In this document: piece after piece, positions 35,369 to 45,156 of the stretch
Layout: each line of letters begins with the position of its first letter
How positions within the stretch are numbered: the first letter of the stretch is position 1
Assembly (NCBI GenBank): GCA_002730035.1
Contig: PBYU01000070.1
Coordinates: 1 to 58,188 of the forward strand
Source of the DNA: Gammaproteobacteria bacterium
Lineage (GTDB): Bacteria > Pseudomonadota > Gammaproteobacteria > Pseudomonadales > Pseudohongiellaceae
DNA: 58,188 bases
Direction of reading: 5' to 3'
Translations under genes and position numbers: made by a program
The notes under the pieces: generated by a model
Told to the model about the DNA's origin: nothing
The model's input: the letters and a program-made list of their open reading frames with translations, nothing else
Databases searched by the model: none

Positions 35369-36649
35369 GTGGTTAACAAACCTTTAACAAAGAACATCGA
35401 CATGACGCGCGGCCCGAAGCAGCTTGCGGCCTTCGAAGCGGCGGATGGCTATCAGTCTGTGAAGGCTATTGCCAGGGGATTGAGCCCTGCCGATGTGATG
35501 CAGCTTGTAAAAGACAGCGGCCTTAAGGGGCGTGGTGGTGCTGCTTTCCCAACCGGTCTGAAGTGGAGTTTTGTACCCCAGGGTGAGAATTCGCCTGCTC
35601 AGAAATACTTCGTTGCGAATGCCGATGAGATGGAACCGGGTACGTTCAAGGATCGGTTGCTGATGGAGGGTGACCCCCACCTGCTGATCGAAGGCATGAT
35701 TATCGGCAGTTTTGCCATCCAGGCGAGTAAGGCATATATCTTTCTGCGGGGCGAATACAAGGTGTCGGAGCGGGCGCTGAAGAAGGCCATCAGCGAGGCT
35801 TACACCAAGGGTTACCTTGGCAAGAACATACTCGGCAGCGGTTTTGATCTGGATATAATCGTACACACCAGTGCCGGCCGCTACATCTGCGGTGAAGAAA
35901 CGGCATTATTGAATGCCCTGGAAGGCAAGCGTGCCAACCCCAGGGCCAAGCCGCCCTTTCCGCAAGTGAGTGGATTGTGGGGCAAGCCAACTATCGTCAA
36001 TAACGTGGAAACTATTTGCAATCTGCCGGGCATACTCACCTACGGTGTGGACTGGTATCGCGGACTGACCAAAGGGAATGATCACGGTACCAAGTTGTAT
36101 GGCGTGAGCGGCAAGGTAAAGACGCCGGGATGTTGGGAATTGCCACTAGGCACTCCAATACGAGAATTGTTAGAAGACTATGCTGGAGGCATGCGGGACG
36201 GCCTGCAACTAAAAGCATTTCTACCCGGTGGTGGTTCAACGGATTTCATGCTACCGGAACACTTGGATCTGCCATTGGACTACGATGAGATCGCCAAGGT
36301 GGGTAGCCGCCTCGCTACCGGGACTATGATCATCCTGGATAATGAGACTTGTCCGGTGGGGATGATTGGAAATCTGATGAAATTTTTTGCACACGAGTCC
36401 TGCGGTTTCTGCACACCCTGTCGAGATGGGCTGCCGTGGGTCGATGGGATTTTTAATGAATTCGAAAATGGTCGTGGCAATGAAAAAGATCTACAGATAT
36501 TACACGAACATGTGGAATATCTGGGGCCAGGTCGCACATTTTGCGCACTGGCGCCGGGTGCGACCGCGCCATTAGGTAGCGGCCTGAAGCATTTTGCCGA
36601 TGATTTTCAGCAGCATATTAAAGACAAACGGTGTCCATACAGGCATTAG
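35369..36649 (+). CDS. nuoF: NADH-quinone oxidoreductase subunit F
   Basis: Electron entry subunit with FMN, the NADH site and [4Fe-4S] cluster N3; 426 residues. The nucleotide loop GRGGAAFPTG is at 54-63 and the FMN region follows through NADEMEPGTFKDR. Cluster ligands are C345, C348, C351 and C392 (CGFCTPC, then FCALAPG). The start is GTG at 35369, with AGGACGG rather far upstream. It ends 52 bases before nuoG. Confidence 0.96.
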   Translation: MVNKPLTKNIDMTRGPKQLAAFEAADGYQSVKAIARGLSPADVMQLVKDSGLKGRGGAAFPTGLKWSFVPQGENSPAQKYFVANADEMEPGTFKDRLLMEGDPHLLIEGMIIGSFAIQASKAYIFLRGEYKVSERALKKAISEAYTKGYLGKNILGSGFDLDIIVHTSAGRYICGEETALLNALEGKRANPRAKPPFPQVSGLWGKPTIVNNVETICNLPGILTYGVDWYRGLTKGNDHGTKLYGVSGKVKTPGCWELPLGTPIRELLEDYAGGMRDGLQLKAFLPGGGSTDFMLPEHLDLPLDYDEIAKVGSRLATGTMIILDNETCPVGMIGNLMKFFAHESCGFCTPCRDGLPWVDGIFNEFENGRGNEKDLQILHEHVEYLGPGRTFCALAPGATAPLGSGLKHFADDFQQHIKDKRCPYRH

Positions 36650-36701
36650 TTGATGAGTTGGGACGTGGAGTCCTTGAAGTAAGTTTGGAGTAAGCTTTTA
36701 G

Positions 36702-39437
36702 ATGGCTAAGATAGTTGTTGATGGGGTCGAGTTTGAAGTAAATCCCGATAACAATCTGTTACAGGAGTGTCTGTCGCAGGGCCTCGACCTGCCTTACTTC
36801 TGCTGGCACCCCTGCATGGGATCGGTAGGTGCCTGTCGTCAATGTGCGGTGAAGCAGTATAAGGACGCCGACGACAAGGTGGGCATGTTGGTAATGTCCT
36901 GTATGACACCGGCGGCAGATGGCAGCATCATCTCGATAGAGGACGAGCAGGCGAAAGACATGCGTGAGCGTGTTATCGAGAGCCTGATGATCAGCCACCC
37001 CCACGACTGCCCGGTTTGCGAAGAGGGTGGCGAGTGTCACCTGCAGGATATGACGCTCATGTCCGGCCATAATTATCGCCGCTACGACAAGAAAAAAGTT
37101 ACCCATCGCAATCAATACCTCGGGCCATTCATCAATCACGAGATGAATCGCTGTATCACCTGCTATCGCTGCGTGCGTTTCTATGGCGATTATGCAGGCG
37201 GCACCGATCTGGCGGCGCAGGCGTCCCACCATCACACCTATTTCGGGCGACATGAAGACGGTGTGCTGGAGAGTGAATTCAGCGGCAATCTGGTAGAGGT
37301 TTGTCCGACTGGCGTATTTACCGACCAGGCATTCAGCCAACACTACAGCCGCAAATGGGATTTGCAGACCGCTCCTAGTGTGTGTACGGGTTGTTCGGTT
37401 GGTTGTAATACCATTCCAGGCGAACGCTATCGCCAGCTACGGCGTATCACCAATCGCTATAACAGTGACATCAACGGCTACTTCATCTGTGACCGCGGCC
37501 GCTTTGGCTACGATTACGTCAACAGCGACGCCCGGCTTACCGAACCCAGCCAGCAATTCGACGCTGAAGTGGTGCCGATCGCCGAGCAGGAATTGCAGTC
37601 TGTGCTGGAAGAATTTCATAGCGGTGAGGGAGGCACAATCGGTATCGGTTCACCGCGTGCCAGTAATGAGTCGAATTTCGCGCTGCGTTGCCTGGTAGGA
37701 GATGAAAATTTTTATTCCGGCTTGTCCGATAGGTCACAGGAGGCCACGCAGTTAGTTCTTAAGCTTGCACGGGATAAGGTATTTCATAGCCCGAGTGTGA
37801 GGGAGATAGAGAAGGCCGATGCGGTGGTAATCCTTGGCGAAGACGTCACCAACGTGGCGCCGCGAATAGCCCTGGCACTGAGACAATCCGTGCGTAACAA
37901 GGCCAAAGAGTTGGCTGCAGGCTGTCATATCCCGCAATGGCAGGATGCGGCAGTTCGAGAACTGGCACAGCACGACCGCAGTCCATTGGCGATACTGAGT
38001 AGCTATGCAACCCGGCTGGACGATGTGGCCTCCGACTGCGTAGTCGATGTACCGGCTGCCCTGGTCGATACCGGCTTCGCGATTGCCGCCAGCTTATCCG
38101 ACCTCTCTGGTGCGCCCGCAACGACCGAACACAATGCAGTGGCTGAGCGTATTGCCGCACAGCTCAGTGCTGCGAAACGCCCCTTGATTATCGCCGGTAC
38201 CACGGCAGGTCAGACCGGCCTTATCAAGGCTGCGGCTAATATTGCCCGTGCCCTCAGCGCCAGAAGTGAAGCAGCGATCGATCTCTGCCTGCTGGTTCCG
38301 GAGGTCAACACCCTGGGTGTCAGCATGCTGGCCAACAATGACAACAAGTTGAGCGAGGCGCTCTCCAAATTAGCCAGTGGAGCTGCCAGGCGAGCCATTG
38401 TGCTTGAAAACGATTTGTATCGCCGCGCCGACAGCGAAACAGTTACTGCAGCACTGTCTGGGCTGGAAAAACTGCTGGTAATCGATCAGCTGCCAACGGC
38501 GACTACGTCTCAGGCGGATATCGTGCTGCCCAGCACGGCTTTTTCTGAGCATGAAGCTACCTATGTGAACTACGAGGGTCGGGGACAGCTGAGCTTTCAG
38601 GTGCACCGCAATCACAATCGGGCTCTACCGGCCTGGCGCTGGCTGAATGATTCAGAGCCCGGTGATGTGGAAGCCATGATTAATCGCTGCGCAGAGGAGG
38701 CGCAGGGTTTCGACAAACTGGATGACCTGCTGCCGGATATAAAGCAATTTGTCGCCGGGATGAAAGTCCCCCGTCAGTCCCATCGGTACAGTGGCCGTAC
38801 CGCGATGCGCTCCCAAGTCAATGTTCATGAGCCGAAGCAACCGGTGGATAGTCAGTCCGTGATGTCGTTTTCGATGGAGGGCATTCCCTCTGCGAGTAAT
38901 GCAACGGTACTGGGATCGGTCTGGGCACCAGGCTGGAATTCCAACCAGGCTATCAGCAAGTTCCAGAATGAGATCAATGGTGAGCTCAAGCAGGGTCATA
39001 CCGGCTCGCTGCTCATCGAGCGAACCGAATCCGTGAGTTCTTTCTACACGCCAGAAGCTGCTGCACAAGAGTCGGCTAAGGGTGTCTTACAGGTGGCGCC
39101 AGCCTATCAGATTTTCGGCAGTGATGAGCTAAGTGCCAGGTCACATGCTATTCAGCAGCGTATGACCGATGCCTATGTCGGCATATCTCCAGAAGATGCC
39201 GACAGCTTGGGGCTCAAGCAGGGTGATTCAGTAAGTCTGGATGGCAATGGCACCCTCGCGACGCTGTGTATCCGCTCCAGAATTAGGACAGGAACCGCCG
39301 CCGTCTACTGTGGCGACAATCAGATTAATCCCCATTCACTGGGGGCGACATTGACCTTAAGCAAGTCAGAAACGATTTCCGATGATCGTGGTATCAGCGG
39401 TTTGATTGTCAGCGATCTGTACGAGGAGGGTTACTAG
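36702..39437 (+). CDS. nuoG: NADH-quinone oxidoreductase subunit G
   Basis: Large peripheral subunit with several Fe-S clusters, 911 residues. N1b ligands are C34, C45, C48 and C67; the His-ligated N5 site is H99, C103, C106 and C112; a further set starts C151, C154, C157 with C201. C228, C231, C235 and C263 give cluster N7, which many bacteria lack, at the same numbers as in E. coli. The molybdopterin-oxidoreductase-like C-terminal part is complete but divergent. The stop abuts nuoH directly. Confidence 0.97.
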   Translation: MAKIVVDGVEFEVNPDNNLLQECLSQGLDLPYFCWHPCMGSVGACRQCAVKQYKDADDKVGMLVMSCMTPAADGSIISIEDEQAKDMRERVIESLMISHPHDCPVCEEGGECHLQDMTLMSGHNYRRYDKKKVTHRNQYLGPFINHEMNRCITCYRCVRFYGDYAGGTDLAAQASHHHTYFGRHEDGVLESEFSGNLVEVCPTGVFTDQAFSQHYSRKWDLQTAPSVCTGCSVGCNTIPGERYRQLRRITNRYNSDINGYFICDRGRFGYDYVNSDARLTEPSQQFDAEVVPIAEQELQSVLEEFHSGEGGTIGIGSPRASNESNFALRCLVGDENFYSGLSDRSQEATQLVLKLARDKVFHSPSVREIEKADAVVILGEDVTNVAPRIALALRQSVRNKAKELAAGCHIPQWQDAAVRELAQHDRSPLAILSSYATRLDDVASDCVVDVPAALVDTGFAIAASLSDLSGAPATTEHNAVAERIAAQLSAAKRPLIIAGTTAGQTGLIKAAANIARALSARSEAAIDLCLLVPEVNTLGVSMLANNDNKLSEALSKLASGAARRAIVLENDLYRRADSETVTAALSGLEKLLVIDQLPTATTSQADIVLPSTAFSEHEATYVNYEGRGQLSFQVHRNHNRALPAWRWLNDSEPGDVEAMINRCAEEAQGFDKLDDLLPDIKQFVAGMKVPRQSHRYSGRTAMRSQVNVHEPKQPVDSQSVMSFSMEGIPSASNATVLGSVWAPGWNSNQAISKFQNEINGELKQGHTGSLLIERTESVSSFYTPEAAAQESAKGVLQVAPAYQIFGSDELSARSHAIQQRMTDAYVGISPEDADSLGLKQGDSVSLDGNGTLATLCIRSRIRTGTAAVYCGDNQINPHSLGATLTLSKSETISDDRGISGLIVSDLYEEGY

Positions 39438-40397
39438 ATGTTTACCCTCCAGGTCGGATCGATATTTACCATTATTTTGGTGCTGGCAGTGGTCATTGTG
39501 GTAGCCGCGATGCTGATCTGGGTAGAACGGCGTCTACTGAGTTTCTGGCAGGAGCGGCTGGGTCCAAACCGGGTAGGCTGGTTCGGCCTGCTGCAGGTTG
39601 TTGCCGATATGGTCAAGATCTTCAACAAGGAAGACTGGATTCCGCGCTTCGCGGACCGATTTAGCTTCGTGCTGGCGCCGGCCATTATCATGACGGTAGT
39701 GCTACTCAGTTTCGCGGTGATTCCCTTCGCTCCCAATATCGGTGTCGTCGACTCCAACGTGGGCGTCCTGTTCGTGCTGGCGATGGCATCCCTGGGTGCC
39801 TACAGCGTCATGCTGGGTGGCCTGTCATCGGACAACAAGTATGCCCTGTTGGGAAGCCTGCGCTGCGCGGCGCAGATGGTGAGTTACGAAGTCTTCATGG
39901 GAATTTCCTTGCTGGGTGTTGTCGCTCTGTCGGGTAGTTTCAATTTGAGAGTAATCGTGGAAGCCCAGGCCGATGGCTGGTATGTCATTCCCCAGTTCGT
40001 TGGCTTTGTCATCTTTCTCATAGCCGGTATCGCTGAGAGCCATCGCTTGCCGTTTGATCTTCCAGAAGCCGAAGGGGAAATAGCTGCCGGTTACCATGCC
40101 GAATATGGAGGCATAAAGTTCGGCATGTTCTTCGTCGCTGAATATGTGGGACTGGTGCTGGTCTCTTCATTGATAACAGTTTTGTTTTTTGGCGGTTGGC
40201 TGGGCCCGGCCTTTCTGCCACCCATTGTCTGGTTTTCGGCCAAGGCATTTACCTTTATAGCGTTTTTTATATTGCTGCGTGCCGCCATTCCTCGGCCGCG
40301 ATATGACCAGTTGATGAATTTTGGCTGGCTGTTCCTGTTACCGGTATCCCTGGTTAACCTGCTGGTTACTGGCGCTATTATCTTGAGCACACAATAA
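39438..40397 (+). CDS. nuoH: NADH-quinone oxidoreductase subunit H
   Basis: Membrane subunit at the junction of the arms, forming much of the quinone chamber; 319 residues with about eight helices. [14 protein letters not shown] and the charged loop [24 protein letters not shown] (two halves of the family signature) are intact. It starts on the base after the nuoG stop. Confidence 0.97.
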   Translation: MFTLQVGSIFTIILVLAVVIVVAAMLIWVERRLLSFWQERLGPNRVGWFGLLQVVADMVKIFNKEDWIPRFADRFSFVLAPAIIMTVVLLSFAVIPFAPNIGVVDSNVGVLFVLAMASLGAYSVMLGGLSSDNKYALLGSLRCAAQMVSYEVFMGISLLGVVALSGSFNLRVIVEAQADGWYVIPQFVGFVIFLIAGIAESHRLPFDLPEAEGEIAAGYHAEYGGIKFGMFFVAEYVGLVLVSSLITVLFFGGWLGPAFLPPIVWFSAKAFTFIAFFILLRAAIPRPRYDQLMNFGWLFLLPVSLVNLLVTGAIILSTQ

Positions 40398-40419
40398 GAC
40401 GGAGATTTGTGCAGAGGCT

Positions 40420-40959
40420 ATGTTCACATTAATTAAAGACAGTTTACTCACCCAGGTTCGAACCCTGTGGTTGGTGTTTAAGAAGCTCTTTACCAAGGCC
40501 GACACCGTTGAGTATCCGGATGTGCAGCCCTATATGTTCCCACGCTGGCGTGGACGCATTATTCTCAGTCGCGACCCGGACGGTGAGGAACGTTGTGTGG
40601 CTTGCAACCTGTGTGCCGTTGTCTGCCCGGTGGATTGCATAGCTCTGCAGAAGGCTGAGAAGGACGACGGCAGGTGGTATCCGGAATTCTTCCGCATCAA
40701 CTTCTCCCGCTGCGTCATGTGTGGATTCTGCGAGGAGGCGTGCCCGACCAACGCCATTCAGTTAACTCCTGATTTCGAGATGGCAGAGTACGTTCGCCAG
40801 GACATGGTTTGGGAGAAGGAAAATCTGTTGATCAACGGCACTGGCAAATATCACGATTACAATTTCTACCGTGTCTCCGGTATGCAAATCGACGGTAAAG
40901 ACAAGGGCGAAGCGCTTAACGAGGCGGCTCCGGTAGACGTGAGGAGCTTACTGCCATGA
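40420..40959 (+). CDS. nuoI: NADH-quinone oxidoreductase subunit I
   Basis: Ferredoxin-like subunit with two [4Fe-4S] clusters (N6a, N6b), 179 residues. C59, C62, C65, C69 and C98, C101, C104, C108 are two complete CxxCxxCxxxCP motifs. Ends in ATGA overlap with nuoJ. Confidence 0.97.
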   Translation: MFTLIKDSLLTQVRTLWLVFKKLFTKADTVEYPDVQPYMFPRWRGRIILSRDPDGEERCVACNLCAVVCPVDCIALQKAEKDDGRWYPEFFRINFSRCVMCGFCEEACPTNAIQLTPDFEMAEYVRQDMVWEKENLLINGTGKYHDYNFYRVSGMQIDGKDKGEALNEAAPVDVRSLLP

Positions 40960-41438
40960 TGTTGCTTTTCTATCTTGCTGCTGCCATAGCCGTGATCTCT
41001 ACGGCGGCAGTTATAGTGCAGACAAATATCGTACACGCGCTTATTTACCTGATTTTGTCACTACTGGCGGTCGCAGTTATATTTTATGTGTTAGGCGCTC
41101 CCTTTGCCGCCTTGCTGGAGGCCATCGTCTATGCCGGAGCGATCATGGTGCTGTTTCTGTTTGTCATCATGATGCTCAACCTGGGACAGCATACCCGTGA
41201 TGAGGAACGCAGCTGGATGACGATGCAGGTATGGATTGCGCCGTCGATAATGGCAGCTATCCTGCTGGCGCAATTGGTCAACGTGCTCAGCCAATATGAC
41301 CAGGAGCTGACACCGGTCAGGGTTGGGGTGCTGGAAGTCAGCGCACTGTTGTTTGGTCCCTATGTGCTGGCGGTAGAGCTGGCCTCTATTCTGTTACTGG
41401 CTGGCCTGGTGTCGGCATATCACCTGGCCAAGAAATAG
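40956..41438 (+). CDS. nuoJ: NADH-quinone oxidoreductase subunit J
   Basis: Membrane subunit of 160 residues with five predicted helices, close to the quinone-to-pump coupling path. The signature [18 protein letters not shown] is intact (~55-72). The start is coupled to nuoI by ATGA. Shorter than some NuoJ (~185) but not truncated in its core. Confidence 0.96.
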   Translation: MMLLFYLAAAIAVISTAAVIVQTNIVHALIYLILSLLAVAVIFYVLGAPFAALLEAIVYAGAIMVLFLFVIMMLNLGQHTRDEERSWMTMQVWIAPSIMAAILLAQLVNVLSQYDQELTPVRVGVLEVSALLFGPYVLAVELASILLLAGLVSAYHLAKK

Positions 41439-41473
41439 TTCAAGAAACAAGAGACTAGAAACTAGAGAAAAAA

Positions 41474-41782
41474 ATGGAAAGTATTCCAATAGAACATGGG
41501 CTGATTCTCGCCGGCATTCTTTTTACGCTGGGGCTTATTGGTGTGCTGACGCGGCGCAACATTGTCTTTGTGCTGATGTCTCTGGAGATCATGCTCAACG
41601 CCAGTGGCCTGGCCTTTATTGTGGCGTCGGCGCGATGGGGGCATGCCGAAGGACAGGTAATGTTTCTGATGATTCTTACTCTGGCGGCGGCCGAAGTGGC
41701 AGTCGGTCTGGGGCTTATTATCCAGGTGTATCGTCGCTACCAGACTGTGGATATCAATGTACTGAGTGAGATGAAAGGCTAA
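41474..41782 (+). CDS. nuoK: NADH-quinone oxidoreductase subunit K
   Basis: Three-helix membrane subunit of 102 residues, homologous to MrpC. It has the conserved buried glutamates: SLEIMLNA and AAAEVAVGL. Normal length; 35 bases after nuoJ. Confidence 0.96.
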   Translation: MESIPIEHGLILAGILFTLGLIGVLTRRNIVFVLMSLEIMLNASGLAFIVASARWGHAEGQVMFLMILTLAAAEVAVGLGLIIQVYRRYQTVDINVLSEMKG

Positions 41783-41808
41783 CCAGGACCGACAGGAAAC
41801 CGATAGAC

Positions 41809-43656
41809 ATGCTTGATTTGATTTGGCTTTTACCAACTTTTTCGTTACTGGGCTTCCTCAGCCTGGTACTGACTGCTGGTACACTGCCGAAACGCATTGC
41901 CGCCATTATCGGAGCCGGCTCTGTCGGACTTTCCTTCGCTGTGGCTGTGATTATCGCCATCCAGTTCCTGGGTAGCGGCGAAGAATATTTCGTGAAGGAA
42001 GTCTGGACCTGGATGTCGGTGGGCAGTTTAAACGCCGGATTCAGCTTTTATCTGGACGGTCTGTCACTCACCATGATGCTGGTCATCACCGGTATTGGTT
42101 TTCTGATACATCTGTATGCCACGGGCTACATGGACGACGATCCCGGCTTCAGCCGCTTCTTCGCCTACATGAACTTGTTCGTGGCTGCCATGCTGATGTT
42201 AGTACTGGGAGACAACCTGATACTGCTCTACCTGGGTTGGGAAGGCGTGGGTCTGTGCAGTTACCTGTTAATCGGTTTCTGGTATACCAACCCGGAAAAT
42301 GGCTATGCGGCTCGGAAAGCTTTCGTGGTGACACGGGTAGGCGATACTTCGATGGCGATCGGTCTGTTTCTGCTGTTCGCCCAGCTTGGCACCCTGAATA
42401 TTCAGGACCTGATGTACGCAGCCGAAACTCAATGGGCGGTAGGGTCTGGCCTGGCCGTGGCTGTCTCGTTGCTGATACTCGGCGGAGCGGTCGGTAAATC
42501 GGCGCAGCTGCCCTTACAGACCTGGTTGCCAGATGCCATGGCGGGCCCGACACCAATCAGCGCATTAATACACGCTGCTACCATGGTGACTGCGGGCGTC
42601 TACCTGGTTGCCCGCACCCATATACTGTTCGAACTGGCACCTACTGTTCAATTGCTGGTAGCATGGATCGGCCTGATCACACTGTTGATGGCGGGCTTCA
42701 CAGCGCTAACTCAGTCCGATATTAAACGCATCCTGGCATATTCCACGATGAGCCAGATCGGTTACATGTTTCTCGCTCTGGGCGTGGGCGCCTGGTCCGC
42801 ATCGGTTTTTCACCTGATGACCCATGCCTTCTTCAAGGCGCTGTTATTCCTGGCCTCTGGCACGGTGATATTGAGCCTGCATCACGAGCAAAATATCTTC
42901 AAGATGGGTGGTGTGCGCAAGCAATTGCCGGTGTCGTTCTGGTCCTTCCTGATTGGCAGCCTGGCGCTGACGGCATTTCCATTTACCTCCGGTTATTTTA
43001 GCAAGGATGAGATTCTGCTCGCGGCATTGGAGCTGGATGGCCCCGGATTGTGGCTATGGATGGGTGGTGTACTGGGCGCCTTCTTCACTGGACTTTATAC
43101 CTTCCGCCTGTTCTTCGTCGTATTCTTCGGCGACAACAAGGGCCACGAGCCGACGCAGGAAGTCGGCGGCTGGAACATGTCCTGGCCCTTGTTTGTGCTG
43201 ATGGTCGGCGCCTTGCTGGCAGGATTTATCGGCTTGCCGTTGGATGCAGTATTTGGTGGCCATGGCGAGGAAGAACATGATGTCAGCGCCCTGATACACG
43301 GCATCATGATCGCAGCACCGCTGCTGGGTATCGGCATTGCCTATTTGTTTTATTACTCGAAAACCTTTTCCGTCGACAAGCTGATGGCCAGCCCGCTGGC
43401 GAAGAGTCTTCACAAGTTCTGGTTCAGCGGCTGGGGAATGGATGCGCTGTATAACTGGTTGTTCGTCTATCCATTCCTGTGGCTGGCAAGAATTAACAAA
43501 GATGACCTGGTGGATAAGCTGTATGCCTTCGTCGTCGTGCTGTCTCGCGCGGCCCATGCCATGATCGTCAAGACTCAGACTGGTTACCTGCGCTGGTACG
43601 CGTTGAGCGTCGCCACCGGTCTGGTACTCATTCTCACCCTGGGGGTACTGCTATGA
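41809..43656 (+). CDS. nuoL: NADH-quinone oxidoreductase subunit L
   Basis: Antiporter-like proton-pumping subunit, 615 residues with ~16 helices and the long lateral amphipathic helix near the C-terminus. WEGVGLCSYLLIGFW holds the key glutamate and PDAMAGPTPISALIHAATMV the conserved lysine/histidine region. Overlaps nuoM by 4 bp (ATGA). Confidence 0.97.
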   Translation: MLDLIWLLPTFSLLGFLSLVLTAGTLPKRIAAIIGAGSVGLSFAVAVIIAIQFLGSGEEYFVKEVWTWMSVGSLNAGFSFYLDGLSLTMMLVITGIGFLIHLYATGYMDDDPGFSRFFAYMNLFVAAMLMLVLGDNLILLYLGWEGVGLCSYLLIGFWYTNPENGYAARKAFVVTRVGDTSMAIGLFLLFAQLGTLNIQDLMYAAETQWAVGSGLAVAVSLLILGGAVGKSAQLPLQTWLPDAMAGPTPISALIHAATMVTAGVYLVARTHILFELAPTVQLLVAWIGLITLLMAGFTALTQSDIKRILAYSTMSQIGYMFLALGVGAWSASVFHLMTHAFFKALLFLASGTVILSLHHEQNIFKMGGVRKQLPVSFWSFLIGSLALTAFPFTSGYFSKDEILLAALELDGPGLWLWMGGVLGAFFTGLYTFRLFFVVFFGDNKGHEPTQEVGGWNMSWPLFVLMVGALLAGFIGLPLDAVFGGHGEEEHDVSALIHGIMIAAPLLGIGIAYLFYYSKTFSVDKLMASPLAKSLHKFWFSGWGMDALYNWLFVYPFLWLARINKDDLVDKLYAFVVVLSRAAHAMIVKTQTGYLRWYALSVATGLVLILTLGVLL

Positions 43657-45155
43657 TTCTGGTAGTACTGATCGGTGTATTGTTTGTCGGCGGTGTCATC
43701 GCCTGGATATCAGAGCGAATCAATCCTGACTACCCGCGCTTGATCGCCCTTGTCGCCGTGCTGCTGGATCTGCTGCTCATGGTGATCCTGTTAAGCGGCA
43801 GCGCAGGTTCAGAGGCGCAGTGGCTGGCCAGCATCGACGCCCAGTGGATGCCACGTTTCGGCATTTCCTTCTACCTGGCGGCAGATGGCCTGAGCGGCCT
43901 GTTACTGTTGCTTACCGCATTTCTCGGTGTGATCGCCGTCGGTTCTGCGTGGGATGAAATTAAGGATCGACCCGGCTTCTTCTACTTTAATTTACTGTGG
44001 ACACTGGCGGGAGTGTTGGGTGTCTTTACAGCGCTCGATCTGTTCCTGTTCTTCTTCTTCTGGGAAGTTATGCTGATACCGATGTACTTCATCATCGCTA
44101 TCTGGGGCCATGAGAACAAGAACTATGCGGCCATGAAGTTTTTTCTCTTCACACAGGTTTCCGGCATGTTGATGCTGATTTCGATCCTGGTGCTGGCCTA
44201 TTTTCATTATATTCAGTTCGGGACCTTCAGCTTCAACTACCATGATTTACTCGCTGTAAGCACTGGCGGTGAGCTCGAGATGTGGGTAATGCTCGGTTTC
44301 TTTATTGCCTTTACGACCAAATTGCCCAGCATTCCATTTCACTCCTGGTTGCCCGATGCCCATAGCCAGGCGCCGACTGCCGGTAGTGTGATACTGGCTG
44401 GAGTGTTATTGAAGACCGGCGCCTATGGTTTGATTCGCTTTGCGGTGCCGCTGTTTCCGGAAGCCTCTCTGGCGTTTGCCCCGGTAGCGATGACCTTGGC
44501 GGCGATCAGCATTCTCTATTGTGCCAAGGTCGCCTTCGCACAATCTGATATCAAGCGCCTGATTGCCTACACCAGTGTCAGCCACATGGGATTTGTCACC
44601 CTCGGTATCTATGCCTGGAACGAACAGGCCCTGCAGGGTGCGGTGATGACCATGTTAGCCCATGGCTTGAGCGCCGCGGCCCTGTTCATGTTGGCAGGTA
44701 GTCTGCAACACCGCATTCATACACGCAACATGCAGGACATGGGTGGTTTCTGGCCTAAAGTACCGCATATGGCTACGGTCGCGTTGTTCTTTTCTATCGC
44801 CGCGTTGGGGATGCCGGGTTTGGGTAATTTCATCGGAGAATTCCTGGCCTTGCTGGGTGCCTTCCAATCCAATATCACGCTGACCGTGATCTCCGCGTTC
44901 GGGCTGATCTTCGCTTCGGTTTACTCGCTGTGGGTCATTCAGAAGATTTTCCACGGCGAGTTTGCCAGTACTAATTTTGATGATAGCCAGCTTACCGACC
45001 TCAGTCGGCGGGAGATGGTGTATTTCGGTGCCATGATGCTGGGCCTGGTGTGGATGGGTATGTACCCACAGACCTTTCTCGACATGTCAGCGGCGGCGCT
45101 GGGTGGATTGCTGGCTGGCTCGCAAGAGCTTGTAACGAGTGTGGTACAGAACTAA
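43653..45155 (+). CDS. nuoM: NADH-quinone oxidoreductase subunit M
   Basis: Antiporter-like proton-pumping subunit, 500 residues, ~14 helices. FFFWEVMLIPMYFII supplies the glutamate, and WLPDAHSQAPTAGSVILAG the conserved channel region. Coupled to nuoL by overlap and followed one base later by nuoN. Confidence 0.97.
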   Translation: MILVVLIGVLFVGGVIAWISERINPDYPRLIALVAVLLDLLLMVILLSGSAGSEAQWLASIDAQWMPRFGISFYLAADGLSGLLLLLTAFLGVIAVGSAWDEIKDRPGFFYFNLLWTLAGVLGVFTALDLFLFFFFWEVMLIPMYFIIAIWGHENKNYAAMKFFLFTQVSGMLMLISILVLAYFHYIQFGTFSFNYHDLLAVSTGGELEMWVMLGFFIAFTTKLPSIPFHSWLPDAHSQAPTAGSVILAGVLLKTGAYGLIRFAVPLFPEASLAFAPVAMTLAAISILYCAKVAFAQSDIKRLIAYTSVSHMGFVTLGIYAWNEQALQGAVMTMLAHGLSAAALFMLAGSLQHRIHTRNMQDMGGFWPKVPHMATVALFFSIAALGMPGLGNFIGEFLALLGAFQSNITLTVISAFGLIFASVYSLWVIQKIFHGEFASTNFDDSQLTDLSRREMVYFGAMMLGLVWMGMYPQTFLDMSAAALGGLLAGSQELVTSVVQN

Positions 45156-45156
45156 C

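Noticed and set aside
36759..37343. 194-codon open frame antisense to nuoG
   Set aside because: Covers the cysteine-cluster coding region of nuoG, which is certain; no sign of a second gene.
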